Notes under the pieces: generated by a model | The model's input: the letters and a program-made list of their open reading frames with translations, nothing else | What the model was told of the DNA's origin: nothing | Databases searched by the model: none | DNA from: Bacteroidales bacterium | GTDB lineage: Bacteria > Bacteroidota > Bacteroidia > Bacteroidales > UBA3663 | Reading direction: 5' to 3' | Length of the DNA: 64,000 nucleotides | Assembly (NCBI GenBank): GCA_017618715.1 | Contig: JAFZTS010000024.1 | Location: 45,895-109,894 of the forward strand | In this document: piece by piece, positions 37,469-45,781 of the stretch | How the letters are laid out: each line of letters begins with the position of its first letter | Position numbering within the stretch: the stretch's first letter is position 1 | Made by a program: the position numbers and the translations under genes

Positions 37469-39832
37469 ATGAAAAGTTACCTGAAATTCCTGTCAAGGAA
37501 CAAGCTATATACATTCATCAACGTGCTGGGACTGGCCATCTCGCTCATGTTTGTCATCCTCATGGGCGACTACTCCTGGCGCCAGTACAGCATCGACAGG
37601 TGGCACAAGAATGCCGACCGAATCTACTTGATGGGCGATCAGGAATTGTTCTTCACCTGGCCCCAGGCAGCCGGTGAGATCCGGGATATGTGCCCCGAGG
37701 TGGAGCAGTCCTGCTGCGTGATAAGCCAAAGAGGAAAGATCAAGTATGGCCAGCGGGAAATAAGAGATGGAGATAACGAAAACGGCATCATCATGCTCGC
37801 CGACTCGACGTTCTTCAACTTCTTCGATTTCGAGATGGTGAAGGGCAATCGCCAGACGGCGCTCGACGCGCCCGACAAGTGCGTCATCACCGAGCGGTTG
37901 GCGCAGAGGCTCTTCGGCGAAAGGAATCCTATCGGTGAGACGTTGGAAATTGTGGGCGAACACCATGTGTCCATCAACAACGAAGACCCGATGGACAGCA
38001 CATTGGTCTATACCATCAGTGCAGTCGTCGAGGATCTGGACCGTACCGTCCTGCCCAACGAGACGCAGATCATCGCCAGCATGAAACGTTTCCCCCAGGT
38101 GATGGGCTATGAGCTCAAGAACCATATCTTCGCCTACGGAGGATCCGGTGCTTGTAAGGCATTCTTCATGCTGCGGCCCGGAACTACGTTCGATGATAAG
38201 GCGAAGATGGTCGAAGATCATTTGACCAATCACTATTTTTGGACCGCGAATCACCAGGTCACCATGACACCGCTCAAGGATGTCTTTTTTGCTCCGCAGA
38301 ACAATGGCTCGGGCATGCAAAAGGGCGACAAGACGAGGCTTCGCATCCTGTTGGCTGCCGTCCTCGCTATCCTCTTCTTTGCCTTGAGCAACTATGTCAA
38401 CCTGACGGTCGCCAACACGGGATTCCGCGCCAAGGAGATGGCCACTCGCCGACTTTTCGGCAGCAGCCAGTATCAGATTTCGCTGAAACTGATCGCCGAA
38501 TCGACGTTGATGGTTGCCGTTTCGTTCGCCATCGGGCTGGCGTTGGCATTCTGTTTCCGTGAAGATGTAGCCTCGTTGTTCAGGGGAAGGATTGAGCTGG
38601 CGAAAGATATCAATCCGAGCACTGTCGGCATCTGCCTGGGCTTCATCTTGCTGACGGGCATCATTTCGGGCATCCTGCCCTCGTGGCATATTTCCCGCTT
38701 TCAGCCCATCGACATCGTGAAGGGGAATTTTCGCTTCCATTCGAAGATGGTGCTCGGAAAGGTGTTCATCATCCTGCAGAACACCATTACCATCGTCATG
38801 CTCACTTCGGCCCTTGTCATCTGGCTCCAGCTGCACCATTTGATTCACGCGCCCCTCGGCTTCAACTACGAGAACCTCAGTTTCGTCAGTCCGCCCCTAG
38901 AAAAGCAACAGGCAGTCAGAAGCCAATTGGAGAATATGCCTTTTGTCGAAAAGGTCGGCCTGTTCCAGGGCACCGATTTCATTGGTTATTCTTCCTCCTC
39001 ACGCACCATCAACTTCGATGAGAAGTCAGTCAACATGTACATGACAAGTATGGATAAGACGGCCTTTGAGCTCTATGGATTGGAGATTCTGCGGGACTAT
39101 GGCCCCACCAGCGACGGCTATTACATCAACGAGGAGGCCATGCGCCGGATGGGTTTGACCGAGGATGATCGAGAGATGCCTTGGGGCAACGGGACAACGG
39201 TGCCGATAGCAGGTATCATCAAGGATTTCCATCGTGTCAATATTCTGGAAAACCTGGTGCCTTTCGCCATCCAGGTGACCGATGACTTGAACTATTTCAC
39301 CTTCCTAATAAAGACGAATGGAGAGAAGAAGGCCAAAGCAAAATTCATCGATATGCTGAGGGATTTGGGTTGTGCCGAGGCCACACTACCTTGGATTGTC
39401 AATAGTTCGGAGGATGTCATTGCCGAAACCTTCGACACCCATCGTCACACGCTTCGTATCATCACGCTCTTCACCTTCATGGCTATAGTCATCTCCGTGC
39501 TGGGTTTTGTCGGCATGTCGCTCTTCTTCATCCGTCAGCGCAAGAAGGAGATGGGCATCCGCAAGATCATGGGCAGCACATCGCGCGAGGTTCTGTGGCT
39601 GATGCTCCGCACATTCTGTGCCCCACTGCTCCTGTCGTTCGTCATCGCCGTGCCCATTGCGTGGTACATCATGCATGAGTGGCTCATGGATTTCAGTTAT
39701 CGCATCGACCTCAGCCCGTGGATCTTCGTCACCACCTGTCTTCTGTCGCTCTTTATCGCCATCTTCTCGGTGGGCATGCAGATCCTTAAGGCCGTCCGTA
39801 CCAATCCTGTCGAAAGCATCAAGACCGAATGA
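37469..39832 (+). CDS. MacB/FtsX-type ABC permease (first of three)
   Basis: 787 residues. It starts MKSYLKFLSRNKLYTFINVLGLAISLMFVILMGDY, the standard N-terminal helix of the family, then a MacB-type periplasmic core domain, FtsX membrane helices (LLAAVLAILFFALSNYVNLTVA ... EMATRRLFGSSQYQISLKLIAESTLMVAVSF), a second periplasmic domain and a second FtsX set (RIITLFTFMAIVISVLGFVGMSLFFIRQRKKEMGIRKIMGST), and the family ending NPVESIKTE. It starts 5 nt after hlyD. These proteins move substrates or drive mechanotransmission only with an ATPase partner; none is encoded here. Confidence 0.92.
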   Translation: MKSYLKFLSRNKLYTFINVLGLAISLMFVILMGDYSWRQYSIDRWHKNADRIYLMGDQELFFTWPQAAGEIRDMCPEVEQSCCVISQRGKIKYGQREIRDGDNENGIIMLADSTFFNFFDFEMVKGNRQTALDAPDKCVITERLAQRLFGERNPIGETLEIVGEHHVSINNEDPMDSTLVYTISAVVEDLDRTVLPNETQIIASMKRFPQVMGYELKNHIFAYGGSGACKAFFMLRPGTTFDDKAKMVEDHLTNHYFWTANHQVTMTPLKDVFFAPQNNGSGMQKGDKTRLRILLAAVLAILFFALSNYVNLTVANTGFRAKEMATRRLFGSSQYQISLKLIAESTLMVAVSFAIGLALAFCFREDVASLFRGRIELAKDINPSTVGICLGFILLTGIISGILPSWHISRFQPIDIVKGNFRFHSKMVLGKVFIILQNTITIVMLTSALVIWLQLHHLIHAPLGFNYENLSFVSPPLEKQQAVRSQLENMPFVEKVGLFQGTDFIGYSSSSRTINFDEKSVNMYMTSMDKTAFELYGLEILRDYGPTSDGYYINEEAMRRMGLTEDDREMPWGNGTTVPIAGIIKDFHRVNILENLVPFAIQVTDDLNYFTFLIKTNGEKKAKAKFIDMLRDLGCAEATLPWIVNSSEDVIAETFDTHRHTLRIITLFTFMAIVISVLGFVGMSLFFIRQRKKEMGIRKIMGSTSREVLWLMLRTFCAPLLLSFVIAVPIAWYIMHEWLMDFSYRIDLSPWIFVTTCLLSLFIAIFSVGMQILKAVRTNPVESIKTE

Positions 39833-39848
39833 CAAAAACAAGAAATAT

Positions 39849-42203
39849 ATGAGTAACTTTATACCGAAAGGGCAGGGAGCCCTCATCAAGATTCTATCGC
39901 TGGCCATCGGCCTGACTGTCGGGCTCGTGTTGATCGCCAAGGTACAGCTCGAACGCAACTTCGACCGCTGCGTCGAGGGCAAGGAGCATGTCTATGAAAT
40001 CAACGAGACCTACCAGCGACAAGGCCAGGAGGTAGCCGAGCATGGAGCCACGTCGGGCGGTATTGTCCCGAAATTGAACCAATACGTCCCCGAGATCATC
40101 GTGGGCACACGCTATACCGGCCAGTTCTATCATGAGAAGCTCATGTTGGAGGATGGCCAGCGCTACGGCTTCGAAAACTCCATCTTTGCCGATTCCTGCT
40201 TCTTCGACATCTTTAGCACGAGGATACTGGTGGGCGAGGCGAAGCAGCTTATGACCAAGCCTGGACATTGCCTTATCAGTCGTTCGCTCAGCGAAAAGCT
40301 GGGTGGCGATGTCGTCGGCAAGACTTTCACCTACATGGCAGCCCCAGGCAAACCCATGACCATCAGTGGCATCTTCGAGAACTTCGACGAGAACTCCTCA
40401 TTCAACCAGCTCGACATCGTGATGTCGATGCCCTCCATCGGCACGTTTACTTGGGACGGCACGAACAATATGTTCGGCAACGATCGTTATCATTCGTTCG
40501 TGCGTCTCACCCCCAATGCCGACCTGCAGAAGATACAGGACGAGGTAAAGGTGATGGTCAAGGAGGTCTATCCATGGGATGAGTTGCGCGAGGCAGGATA
40601 TGTCGATCTGGGCTTCAAGCTTTATCCGCTCAGCGAGAAGCGCATGAGCAATACCACGGTGCGCACCACGTGCATCATCCTCTTCATCGTAGCCCTCGTC
40701 ATGCTGTTCACAGCTGTGATGAACTACATCCTTGTGGTCATCAGTTCGCTGGTAGGCAAGGCCCGACTGGTGGCGCTCCGTAAGGTGCTGGGTGCTCCCA
40801 AGCTCGAGTTCTACGTCAAGACATTGGGCGAAGCCTTCGGGCACCTGCTTCTGGCCCTGCTCATCATGGCCCTGTTGCTTTGGGCAGGGAAGGACTGGAT
40901 ACGCGACCTGATGGGCATCAGCGTCACCACGCTCTTCTCGACGCAGACCTATCTCGTCCTCGCCGTGGTCTGCCTCATCGTCCTCATCTGCTGCGGCCTC
41001 TTGCCCGGCTACATCTATTCGCGCATCCCGCTCGTCTATGCCTATCGTCTCTTCAGCGAAAGCAAACGTGTGTGGAAGCTCTCGTTGCTCGCTTTCCAGA
41101 TTTGCCTGAGCACCATGCTCCTCTGCATCCTCAGCACCATCTATCGCCAGTACGACTATATGATGAATAAGGACCTGGGTTACGAATACGAGAATGTGGC
41201 CTATATCCAAATCGCCCATCCTTCCGACTCCACCGCCGTCCTGGCACGCGAGATTGAGAAGCTGCCCTGTGTCGAAAGCACCTCGACGGCCTATTCGCTC
41301 TTCATCCAGTGGCAGAGCGGCAACAACATCATGCTGCCCGACGATACGCGCGAGTTGTTCAACTATGCTTGCATGTACTTTGTCCAGCCGGGTATTGTCG
41401 AAACCATGGGTCTGACGATAGTGCAGGGTAGGGGCTTCTCTCCGCTCGAACAGAAGAGGTTCATTCCTGAAGTCATCGTTAACGAGAAGTTCGCCCGGAT
41501 GCTCAAGGAATTTACCGGATGGGACGACGTCATTGGGCGTTCGGTGCTCACTACCGAAATCGGCCCGGAATATCCGCTCACCATTGTCGGAATCGTGAAG
41601 GACTTCACACTCGGTACCCTCGTGAGCATCGACGAGCGTCCCACCATGTTCATGAACGGCTCCCTCTTTGCCAACTACGTCCTACTGAAGTTCAACGACC
41701 TCACGCCCGACAACATCACCTCGGTGCAGCAGCTCTGCGACCGACTCTATCCCGATGCCGAGTTCCAGGTGAAGCCTTACGCTGGCGAACTTGCCGACAG
41801 CTATCAGCAGACGCAGCACACACGCGACCTCATCCTCATCGGCTGTCTGGCCGCCCTTCTCATCACGCTCATCGGCCTCATCGGCTACATCCGCGACGAA
41901 GTGCAACGCCGCACGCGCGAACTGGCCATCCGCAAGGTGATGGGTGCCAGCATCGGCGAACTGCAGGCCCTCTTCCTGCGCAGCATCGCCATCATCGCCC
42001 TGCCCTCCATCATCGTCGGCATCATCCTGGGCTGGTATTTCAGCCAGCTGCTGATGGATCAGTTTGCCGATAAGGTGGCGCTCCACGGGTGGATCTTCGT
42101 CATCGACGCCCTCGTCGTCATCCTCATCATCGCCGTCGTCGTCGTCTTCCAGACGCGCCGCATTTGTAAGCGCAATCCCGTCGAAAACATCAAAACCGAA
42201 TGA
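39849..42203 (+). CDS. MacB/FtsX-type ABC permease (second of three)
   Basis: 784 residues from ATG 39849 (MSNFIPKGQGALIKILSLAIGLTVGLVLIAKVQLERNFDRC). The longer reading from 39618 lies within the previous gene and is not used. Same layout of two periplasmic MacB-type domains and two FtsX helix sets (TTCIILFIVALVMLFTAVMNYILVVIS; LILIGCLAALLITLIGLIGYIRDEVQRRTRELAIRKVMGASIGELQ), ending NPVENIKTE. Its first helix has lost the MKSYLKFLSRNK start of its neighbours, so it is the most divergent of the three. Confidence 0.9.
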   Translation: MSNFIPKGQGALIKILSLAIGLTVGLVLIAKVQLERNFDRCVEGKEHVYEINETYQRQGQEVAEHGATSGGIVPKLNQYVPEIIVGTRYTGQFYHEKLMLEDGQRYGFENSIFADSCFFDIFSTRILVGEAKQLMTKPGHCLISRSLSEKLGGDVVGKTFTYMAAPGKPMTISGIFENFDENSSFNQLDIVMSMPSIGTFTWDGTNNMFGNDRYHSFVRLTPNADLQKIQDEVKVMVKEVYPWDELREAGYVDLGFKLYPLSEKRMSNTTVRTTCIILFIVALVMLFTAVMNYILVVISSLVGKARLVALRKVLGAPKLEFYVKTLGEAFGHLLLALLIMALLLWAGKDWIRDLMGISVTTLFSTQTYLVLAVVCLIVLICCGLLPGYIYSRIPLVYAYRLFSESKRVWKLSLLAFQICLSTMLLCILSTIYRQYDYMMNKDLGYEYENVAYIQIAHPSDSTAVLAREIEKLPCVESTSTAYSLFIQWQSGNNIMLPDDTRELFNYACMYFVQPGIVETMGLTIVQGRGFSPLEQKRFIPEVIVNEKFARMLKEFTGWDDVIGRSVLTTEIGPEYPLTIVGIVKDFTLGTLVSIDERPTMFMNGSLFANYVLLKFNDLTPDNITSVQQLCDRLYPDAEFQVKPYAGELADSYQQTQHTRDLILIGCLAALLITLIGLIGYIRDEVQRRTRELAIRKVMGASIGELQALFLRSIAIIALPSIIVGIILGWYFSQLLMDQFADKVALHGWIFVIDALVVILIIAVVVVFQTRRICKRNPVENIKTE

Positions 42204-42204
42204 T

Positions 42205-44589
42205 ATGAAGAGTTATTTGAAGTTCCTGAGTAGGAACAAGCTGTTCACCCTTATCAACATCGTGGGCCTCTGCCTGTCGATGGCATTCCTCCTGCTCCTC
42301 GGAGACCTCATCTATCGACAGACGTCGGTCGAGAACTACCAGACACGCGGCGAGCGGACGTTCGTCATGGGCAACGAGCGCTTCATGATGTCGCACTTCC
42401 GCATCGGCCAGCGTCTGCAGGATCGTTTCCCGGAGATCGAGGATTGGTGTTCCATCTCGGGCTATGACATGAATTTCACCATCAATGGGCAGGAAGTGGT
42501 CACCAAGATGCTCGTCACCCCATCCAACTTCTTCGAGTTCTTCGACTACCGTCTGCTCACTGGCGACAAGAGTCAGGTGCTCAGTGCCCCCAATCAGATT
42601 GTCGTGAGCAAGGCGTTCGCGCAGCGCTATTGGCCCGAGGGCGACGCTGTGGGTAGGGAAGTGGTGTTGGGCGATGACGACCTCCCAGATGGACACATCA
42701 CCTTCACCGTCAGCGGCGTGATGGAAGACTTCGACCGTTCGGTGATTCCCGCAGGTCATGAGTGCGTGGTCAATATCGAGAATCTGCGCAGCCTCCACTC
42801 CTCTGCTTACACCGAGGATTTGACGAATGCAGGCAGCTGTGTGCTGTTCCTGATGGAACGTGAGGGCAGCGATCTGCGCAGCAAGACTGCCGAGATGCGC
42901 GACTACCTGAAGACCTTCTTCTGGCTCTATCAGATTGAGGCAGTCAAGGAACTGACGCTTACCCCGTTCTCTTCCCTCTACTACGACGACAGGAACTGCT
43001 CGATGATGTCGGGCGACCTCAATCATGGCAGTCGCAGCATGACGCAACTCTATGTAATCATTGCCCTGCTCGTATTGGTGTTTGCCATCTTCAACTACGT
43101 CAACCTGAGCGTGTCGCTCACCACCGACCGTTCGAAGGAGATGGCCACACGCCGGTTGTTGGGCTTGTCGCGTCTGCAGGTCTTTCTCAAACTCATTGGC
43201 GAAAGCATCCTCTTCACTGCCATTGCCTTCGTCATCGCCTATTTCATCGCCCTTGCCCTGCAAGGCAAGGCAATTGAGATGGCCAATTGTCCTTTGGACC
43301 TCAGGAAGGACACCAGCTTCGTCACCATCCTTATCTTCCTGTTGGCTATCGGCCTCACAGGTCTGCTGGCAGGTTTTGTCCCCGCATCGGTGCTCAGCGG
43401 CTACCAGCCCATCGACATTGTGCGCGGCACGTTCCGTCGCCGTGTGCGTCAGCGTTGGAGCCATGTGCTCATGGTTCTGCAATCGGTCTTCGCGATCCTC
43501 ATGCTCACCATCACTCTCCTGCTGGGCAGTGGCATTCGTCAGCGCATGACGCAACCTTTGGGCTATGATATCGAAGGCGTACTCGAGACCTGGGGCGTCA
43601 TAAGCTTCGATCAGACTCAGCGACAGACCATGCGCGACCGTCTGCTGAAGTTCCCCGAGGTTGAGTCCGTGGGCTATGGTTTCGGCACACCTATCGAGTA
43701 TTTGGAGAACCAGACAACAACATCGACCGACGGCGACGTGGTCAGCCTGCGTCTGCTGATGGGCGACAGCTGCTTCTTCAACATCCTCAACATCCATCCC
43801 GAGAAGATCTACAGTGACGACAAGAATTCTGTTGGAGTCAACCATCAGACGTTGCGCCAATTCGGGAAAAAGGATACCGATACCGAGTTCGCCGTCGCTG
43901 GCAATGAGAATAGTACTCGCGTCAAGGCACTCTATCCCGATATTGTCTATCTGACGGTGATGAACGAGGAGCAGTTCCCCACACCTTTCCTCTTCTTCAA
44001 GACCGACGAATACCGCGACGATGACGATAACTATGTTCGCAATAACTATGGCAAGCCACGTCAGCTTCTCGTCAAGTATCATGGCGAACGCAAGAGGGTA
44101 GAGGCCGAGGTGAAACGCCTGCTTGCCGAGTTGTCGGGAAGCGAGGCAGCCGAAGTCCATGCGCTCACCGACCTGCACAAGAAGTGGTATGCCGACTACG
44201 AGCGCTTCCTGCGCGTGCTCACCATCTTCACCATTGTGGCCATGCTCATTGCCGTGCTCGGACTGATGGCCATGAACAGCTACTTCGTCAGCCAGCGTCG
44301 GCGTGAGATTGCCGTGCGTCGCGTCTTTGGTGCCGAAGTCAGCAGCATCACCCTCCGTTTGCTTCGCACCGTAGCCATCCAGTCGCTCATCGCAGCTATC
44401 ATCGCTGTTCCCCTTTCCTTCTGGTTGGCACCGAAGGTAGGCAGTATCTCCGGCCTGAACACCCCGATGGAGATCATGCCCTTGATCATCGCCCTTCTCA
44501 TCGTCCTCTCGGTGGGAATCCTTACTGCCGCCCTCCAGGGTTGGCGTGCCGCTACCGAGAATCCCGTCAATAGCATCAAGACTGAGTGA
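42205..44589 (+). CDS. MacB/FtsX-type ABC permease (third of three)
   Basis: 794 residues from ATG 42205, which lies 1 nt after the stop of the second permease, so translation is probably coupled. It starts MKSYLKFLSRNKLFTLINIVGLCLSMAFLLLLGDL and has two periplasmic and two FtsX domains (LYVIIALLVLVFAIFNYVNLSVSLTTDRSKEMATRRLLGLSRLQVFLKLIGESILF; VLTIFTIVAMLIAVLGLMAMNSYFVSQRRREIAVRRVFGAEVSS) ending NPVNSIKTE. The minus strand of this gene is open for 800 codons, a by-product of the GC-rich codon use. Confidence 0.92.
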   Translation: MKSYLKFLSRNKLFTLINIVGLCLSMAFLLLLGDLIYRQTSVENYQTRGERTFVMGNERFMMSHFRIGQRLQDRFPEIEDWCSISGYDMNFTINGQEVVTKMLVTPSNFFEFFDYRLLTGDKSQVLSAPNQIVVSKAFAQRYWPEGDAVGREVVLGDDDLPDGHITFTVSGVMEDFDRSVIPAGHECVVNIENLRSLHSSAYTEDLTNAGSCVLFLMEREGSDLRSKTAEMRDYLKTFFWLYQIEAVKELTLTPFSSLYYDDRNCSMMSGDLNHGSRSMTQLYVIIALLVLVFAIFNYVNLSVSLTTDRSKEMATRRLLGLSRLQVFLKLIGESILFTAIAFVIAYFIALALQGKAIEMANCPLDLRKDTSFVTILIFLLAIGLTGLLAGFVPASVLSGYQPIDIVRGTFRRRVRQRWSHVLMVLQSVFAILMLTITLLLGSGIRQRMTQPLGYDIEGVLETWGVISFDQTQRQTMRDRLLKFPEVESVGYGFGTPIEYLENQTTTSTDGDVVSLRLLMGDSCFFNILNIHPEKIYSDDKNSVGVNHQTLRQFGKKDTDTEFAVAGNENSTRVKALYPDIVYLTVMNEEQFPTPFLFFKTDEYRDDDDNYVRNNYGKPRQLLVKYHGERKRVEAEVKRLLAELSGSEAAEVHALTDLHKKWYADYERFLRVLTIFTIVAMLIAVLGLMAMNSYFVSQRRREIAVRRVFGAEVSSITLRLLRTVAIQSLIAAIIAVPLSFWLAPKVGSISGLNTPMEIMPLIIALLIVLSVGILTAALQGWRAATENPVNSIKTE

Positions 44590-44597
44590 CACAAGAC

Positions 44598-44641
44598 ATG
44601 CGGAAATGCGTCTGACTTTACGGCGTGTTTCCGCATTTTGT
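44598..44641 (+). terminator. Intrinsic terminator of the efflux operon
   Basis: The 9-bp perfect stem ATGCGGAAA / TTTCCGCAT (44598-44606 with 44628-44636) is followed by TTTGTT. It starts 9 nt after the stop codon of the last permease. Confidence 0.75.
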
Positions 44642-44708
44642 TAGAGCTTGCTCGACATTAATCGCTATTGTGGCTGTTCGGCAATTGAATGGCTTGCTCT
44701 TGAGGCGA

Positions 44709-44735
44709 GGGTTTGAGAGGTTTGAGGGGTTCCTA
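44709..44735 (-). repeat. Short GGTTTGAGA-type repeat
   Basis: GGTTTGAGA, GGTTTGAGG, GGTTCC in 9-bp register. It is the reverse complement of the CTCAAACCT units in the tolC insertion. It lies in the 588-bp gap 44590-45177, which otherwise contains only the terminator at 44598 and array B. Confidence 0.5.
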
Positions 44736-44791
44736 ACCTTTCTCAATCGGAGATTCCTTACTTGCGAAACCGACTATCCTATATAAATTGT

Positions 44792-45111
44792 AGGAAGCAC
44801 TATCTCGCGCGAGATAGTGCTTCCTCTATTTGCGCAAGCATTATCTCGCGCGACATGATGCTTCCGCGATTTGAAGTAGCACTATGACGCCCAACATAGT
44901 GGTTCCGCGATTAGACAGAGCACTATCACGCGCGACATAGTGCTATCTGCGATAGGACAGAGCACTATCACGCGCGACATAGTGCTATCTGCGATTGGAC
45001 AGAGCACTATCCCGCGCGACATAGTGCTATCTGCGATTGGACAGAGCATTATCCCGCGCGAGATAGTGCTTCCCACGATGGAGGTAGCACTATATCGCGC
45101 GAGATGATGCT
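44792..45111. repeat. Tandem array of 41-42-bp units with internal dyads (array B)
   Basis: Eight units start at 44796, 44837, 44878, 44919, 44961, 45003, 45045 and 45086. Each is arm AGCACTAT, a 10-nt loop (CACGCGCGAC or variant), complementary arm ATAGTGCT, then a 15-16-nt linker such as ATCTGCGATTGGACAG. Variant arms mostly keep pairing through G-T pairs (AGCATTAT with ATGATGCT or ATAGTGCT). The first unit lies in a perfect 34-bp palindrome, 44792-44825, half-site AGGAAGCACTATCTCGC. The array sits between the end of the efflux operon and the minus-strand gene ending at 45178. Its arm-loop-arm-linker dimensions equal those of array A. Confidence 0.93.
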
Positions 45112-45177
45112 TGCTACGATTTTTCATCTACATCTATTGTTTTGACCCCTTTTTTGACTTTGCGTAATCGGTTGTTG

Positions 45178-45516
45178 TTATAATAAACACAGGATGACAG
45201 TGAAGAGAATGGGCAAAACCACACAGATGATTACTGAGCTTACAACATAATTCCAGCCAATTCGTTTGAACCATTGCAAAAAGTCCCGAGATTTCTCGAA
45301 CCAATAATCACAGTCCTTTATGAAATGACGATCAAAGCACAAGATGCCGGTCCAGAAACTAAGGACGGCGAGGGAGAAAGCAAACTTATCGGTCTTAAAG
45401 TCAATGATGATTTCCCAGAACAACGGTACGAGGCAGTAATATACGATGATGTTCACGGCATTGTAGGTGGTTTTGAACTTTGCAGCTATTGCATCAAGCG
45501 TATTGGCTACCAACAT
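45178..45516 (-). CDS. Small membrane protein of unknown function
   Basis: 112 residues from ATG 45516 (MLVANTLDAIAAKFKTTYNAVNIIVYYCLVPLFWEIIIDF). Three membrane segments: about 20-37, 44-60 (FAFSLAVLSFWTGILCF) and 89-111 (VVSSVIICVVLPILFTVILCL). An amphipathic loop FIKDCDYWFEKSRDFLQWFKRIG lies before the last helix. The frame stays open upstream to a TTG at 45627, but that stretch is the 10-bp repeat array at 45531, so I reject the longer form. I do not recognise a characterised family. No clear promoter is visible. Confidence 0.6.
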   Translation of the reverse strand: MLVANTLDAIAAKFKTTYNAVNIIVYYCLVPLFWEIIIDFKTDKFAFSLAVLSFWTGILCFDRHFIKDCDYWFEKSRDFLQWFKRIGWNYVVSSVIICVVLPILFTVILCLL

Positions 45517-45530
45517 GAAGAGTTTTCCAT

Positions 45531-45580
45531 ATAGGGGATAATTAAGGATATTTAGGGATATTTGAGGATATAATGGGACA
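45531..45580 (-). repeat. Five 10-bp tandem repeats upstream of the small membrane protein gene
   Basis: The plus strand reads ATAGGGGATA, ATTAAGGATA, TTTAGGGATA, TTTGAGGATA, TAATGGGACA. On the coding strand these are TATCCCTAAA-like units, immediately 5' of ATG 45516. Confidence 0.75.
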
Positions 45581-45741
45581 TCACCTATGCCTGTTGGGAT
45601 TTGGGACACAAGAAACGTTCTGTTCAAAATAATATGATAATTATCGAAAAGGTAAATTGCTCATTGGTTTGCGGAAATCGACGATTGGAGTTGTCAACTC
45701 ATACATATAATAATATATAATGTGAGAAAATGTCGGAAATC

Positions 45742-45773
45742 GTTGGAGGTCTAAAAATATTTCACTATTTTTG
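45742..45773 (+). promoter_or_regulatory. Promoter of the PUL-3 regulator gene (near-leaderless)
   Basis: GTTG (45742-45745), a 20-nt spacer and TATTTTTG (45766-45773), then C. Only 8 nt separate the -7 box from ATG 45782. The transcript should start at or within a few bases of the start codon. Confidence 0.65.
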
Positions 45774-45781
45774 CACAGTCC

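Noticed and set aside
39618..39848. Longer second permease starting at 39618
   Set aside because: The extra part overlaps the end of the first permease and is low-complexity Ser/Arg/Pro sequence.
42190..44592. 800-codon antisense frame opposite the third permease, and similar long antisense frames at 220-1374, 2908-4497, 7336-8442 and 15771-16820
   Set aside because: These are shadows caused by GC-rich third codon positions. The sense frames have clear family motifs; the antisense ones have none.
44882..45127. 81-codon minus-strand frame through array B
   Set aside because: Same reason: a repeat-derived frame that is broken where the unit is 41 bp.
45517..45627. 149-residue form of the small membrane protein from TTG 45627
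   Set aside because: The extension is translated 10-bp repeat and has no start signal; ATG 45516 is preferred.
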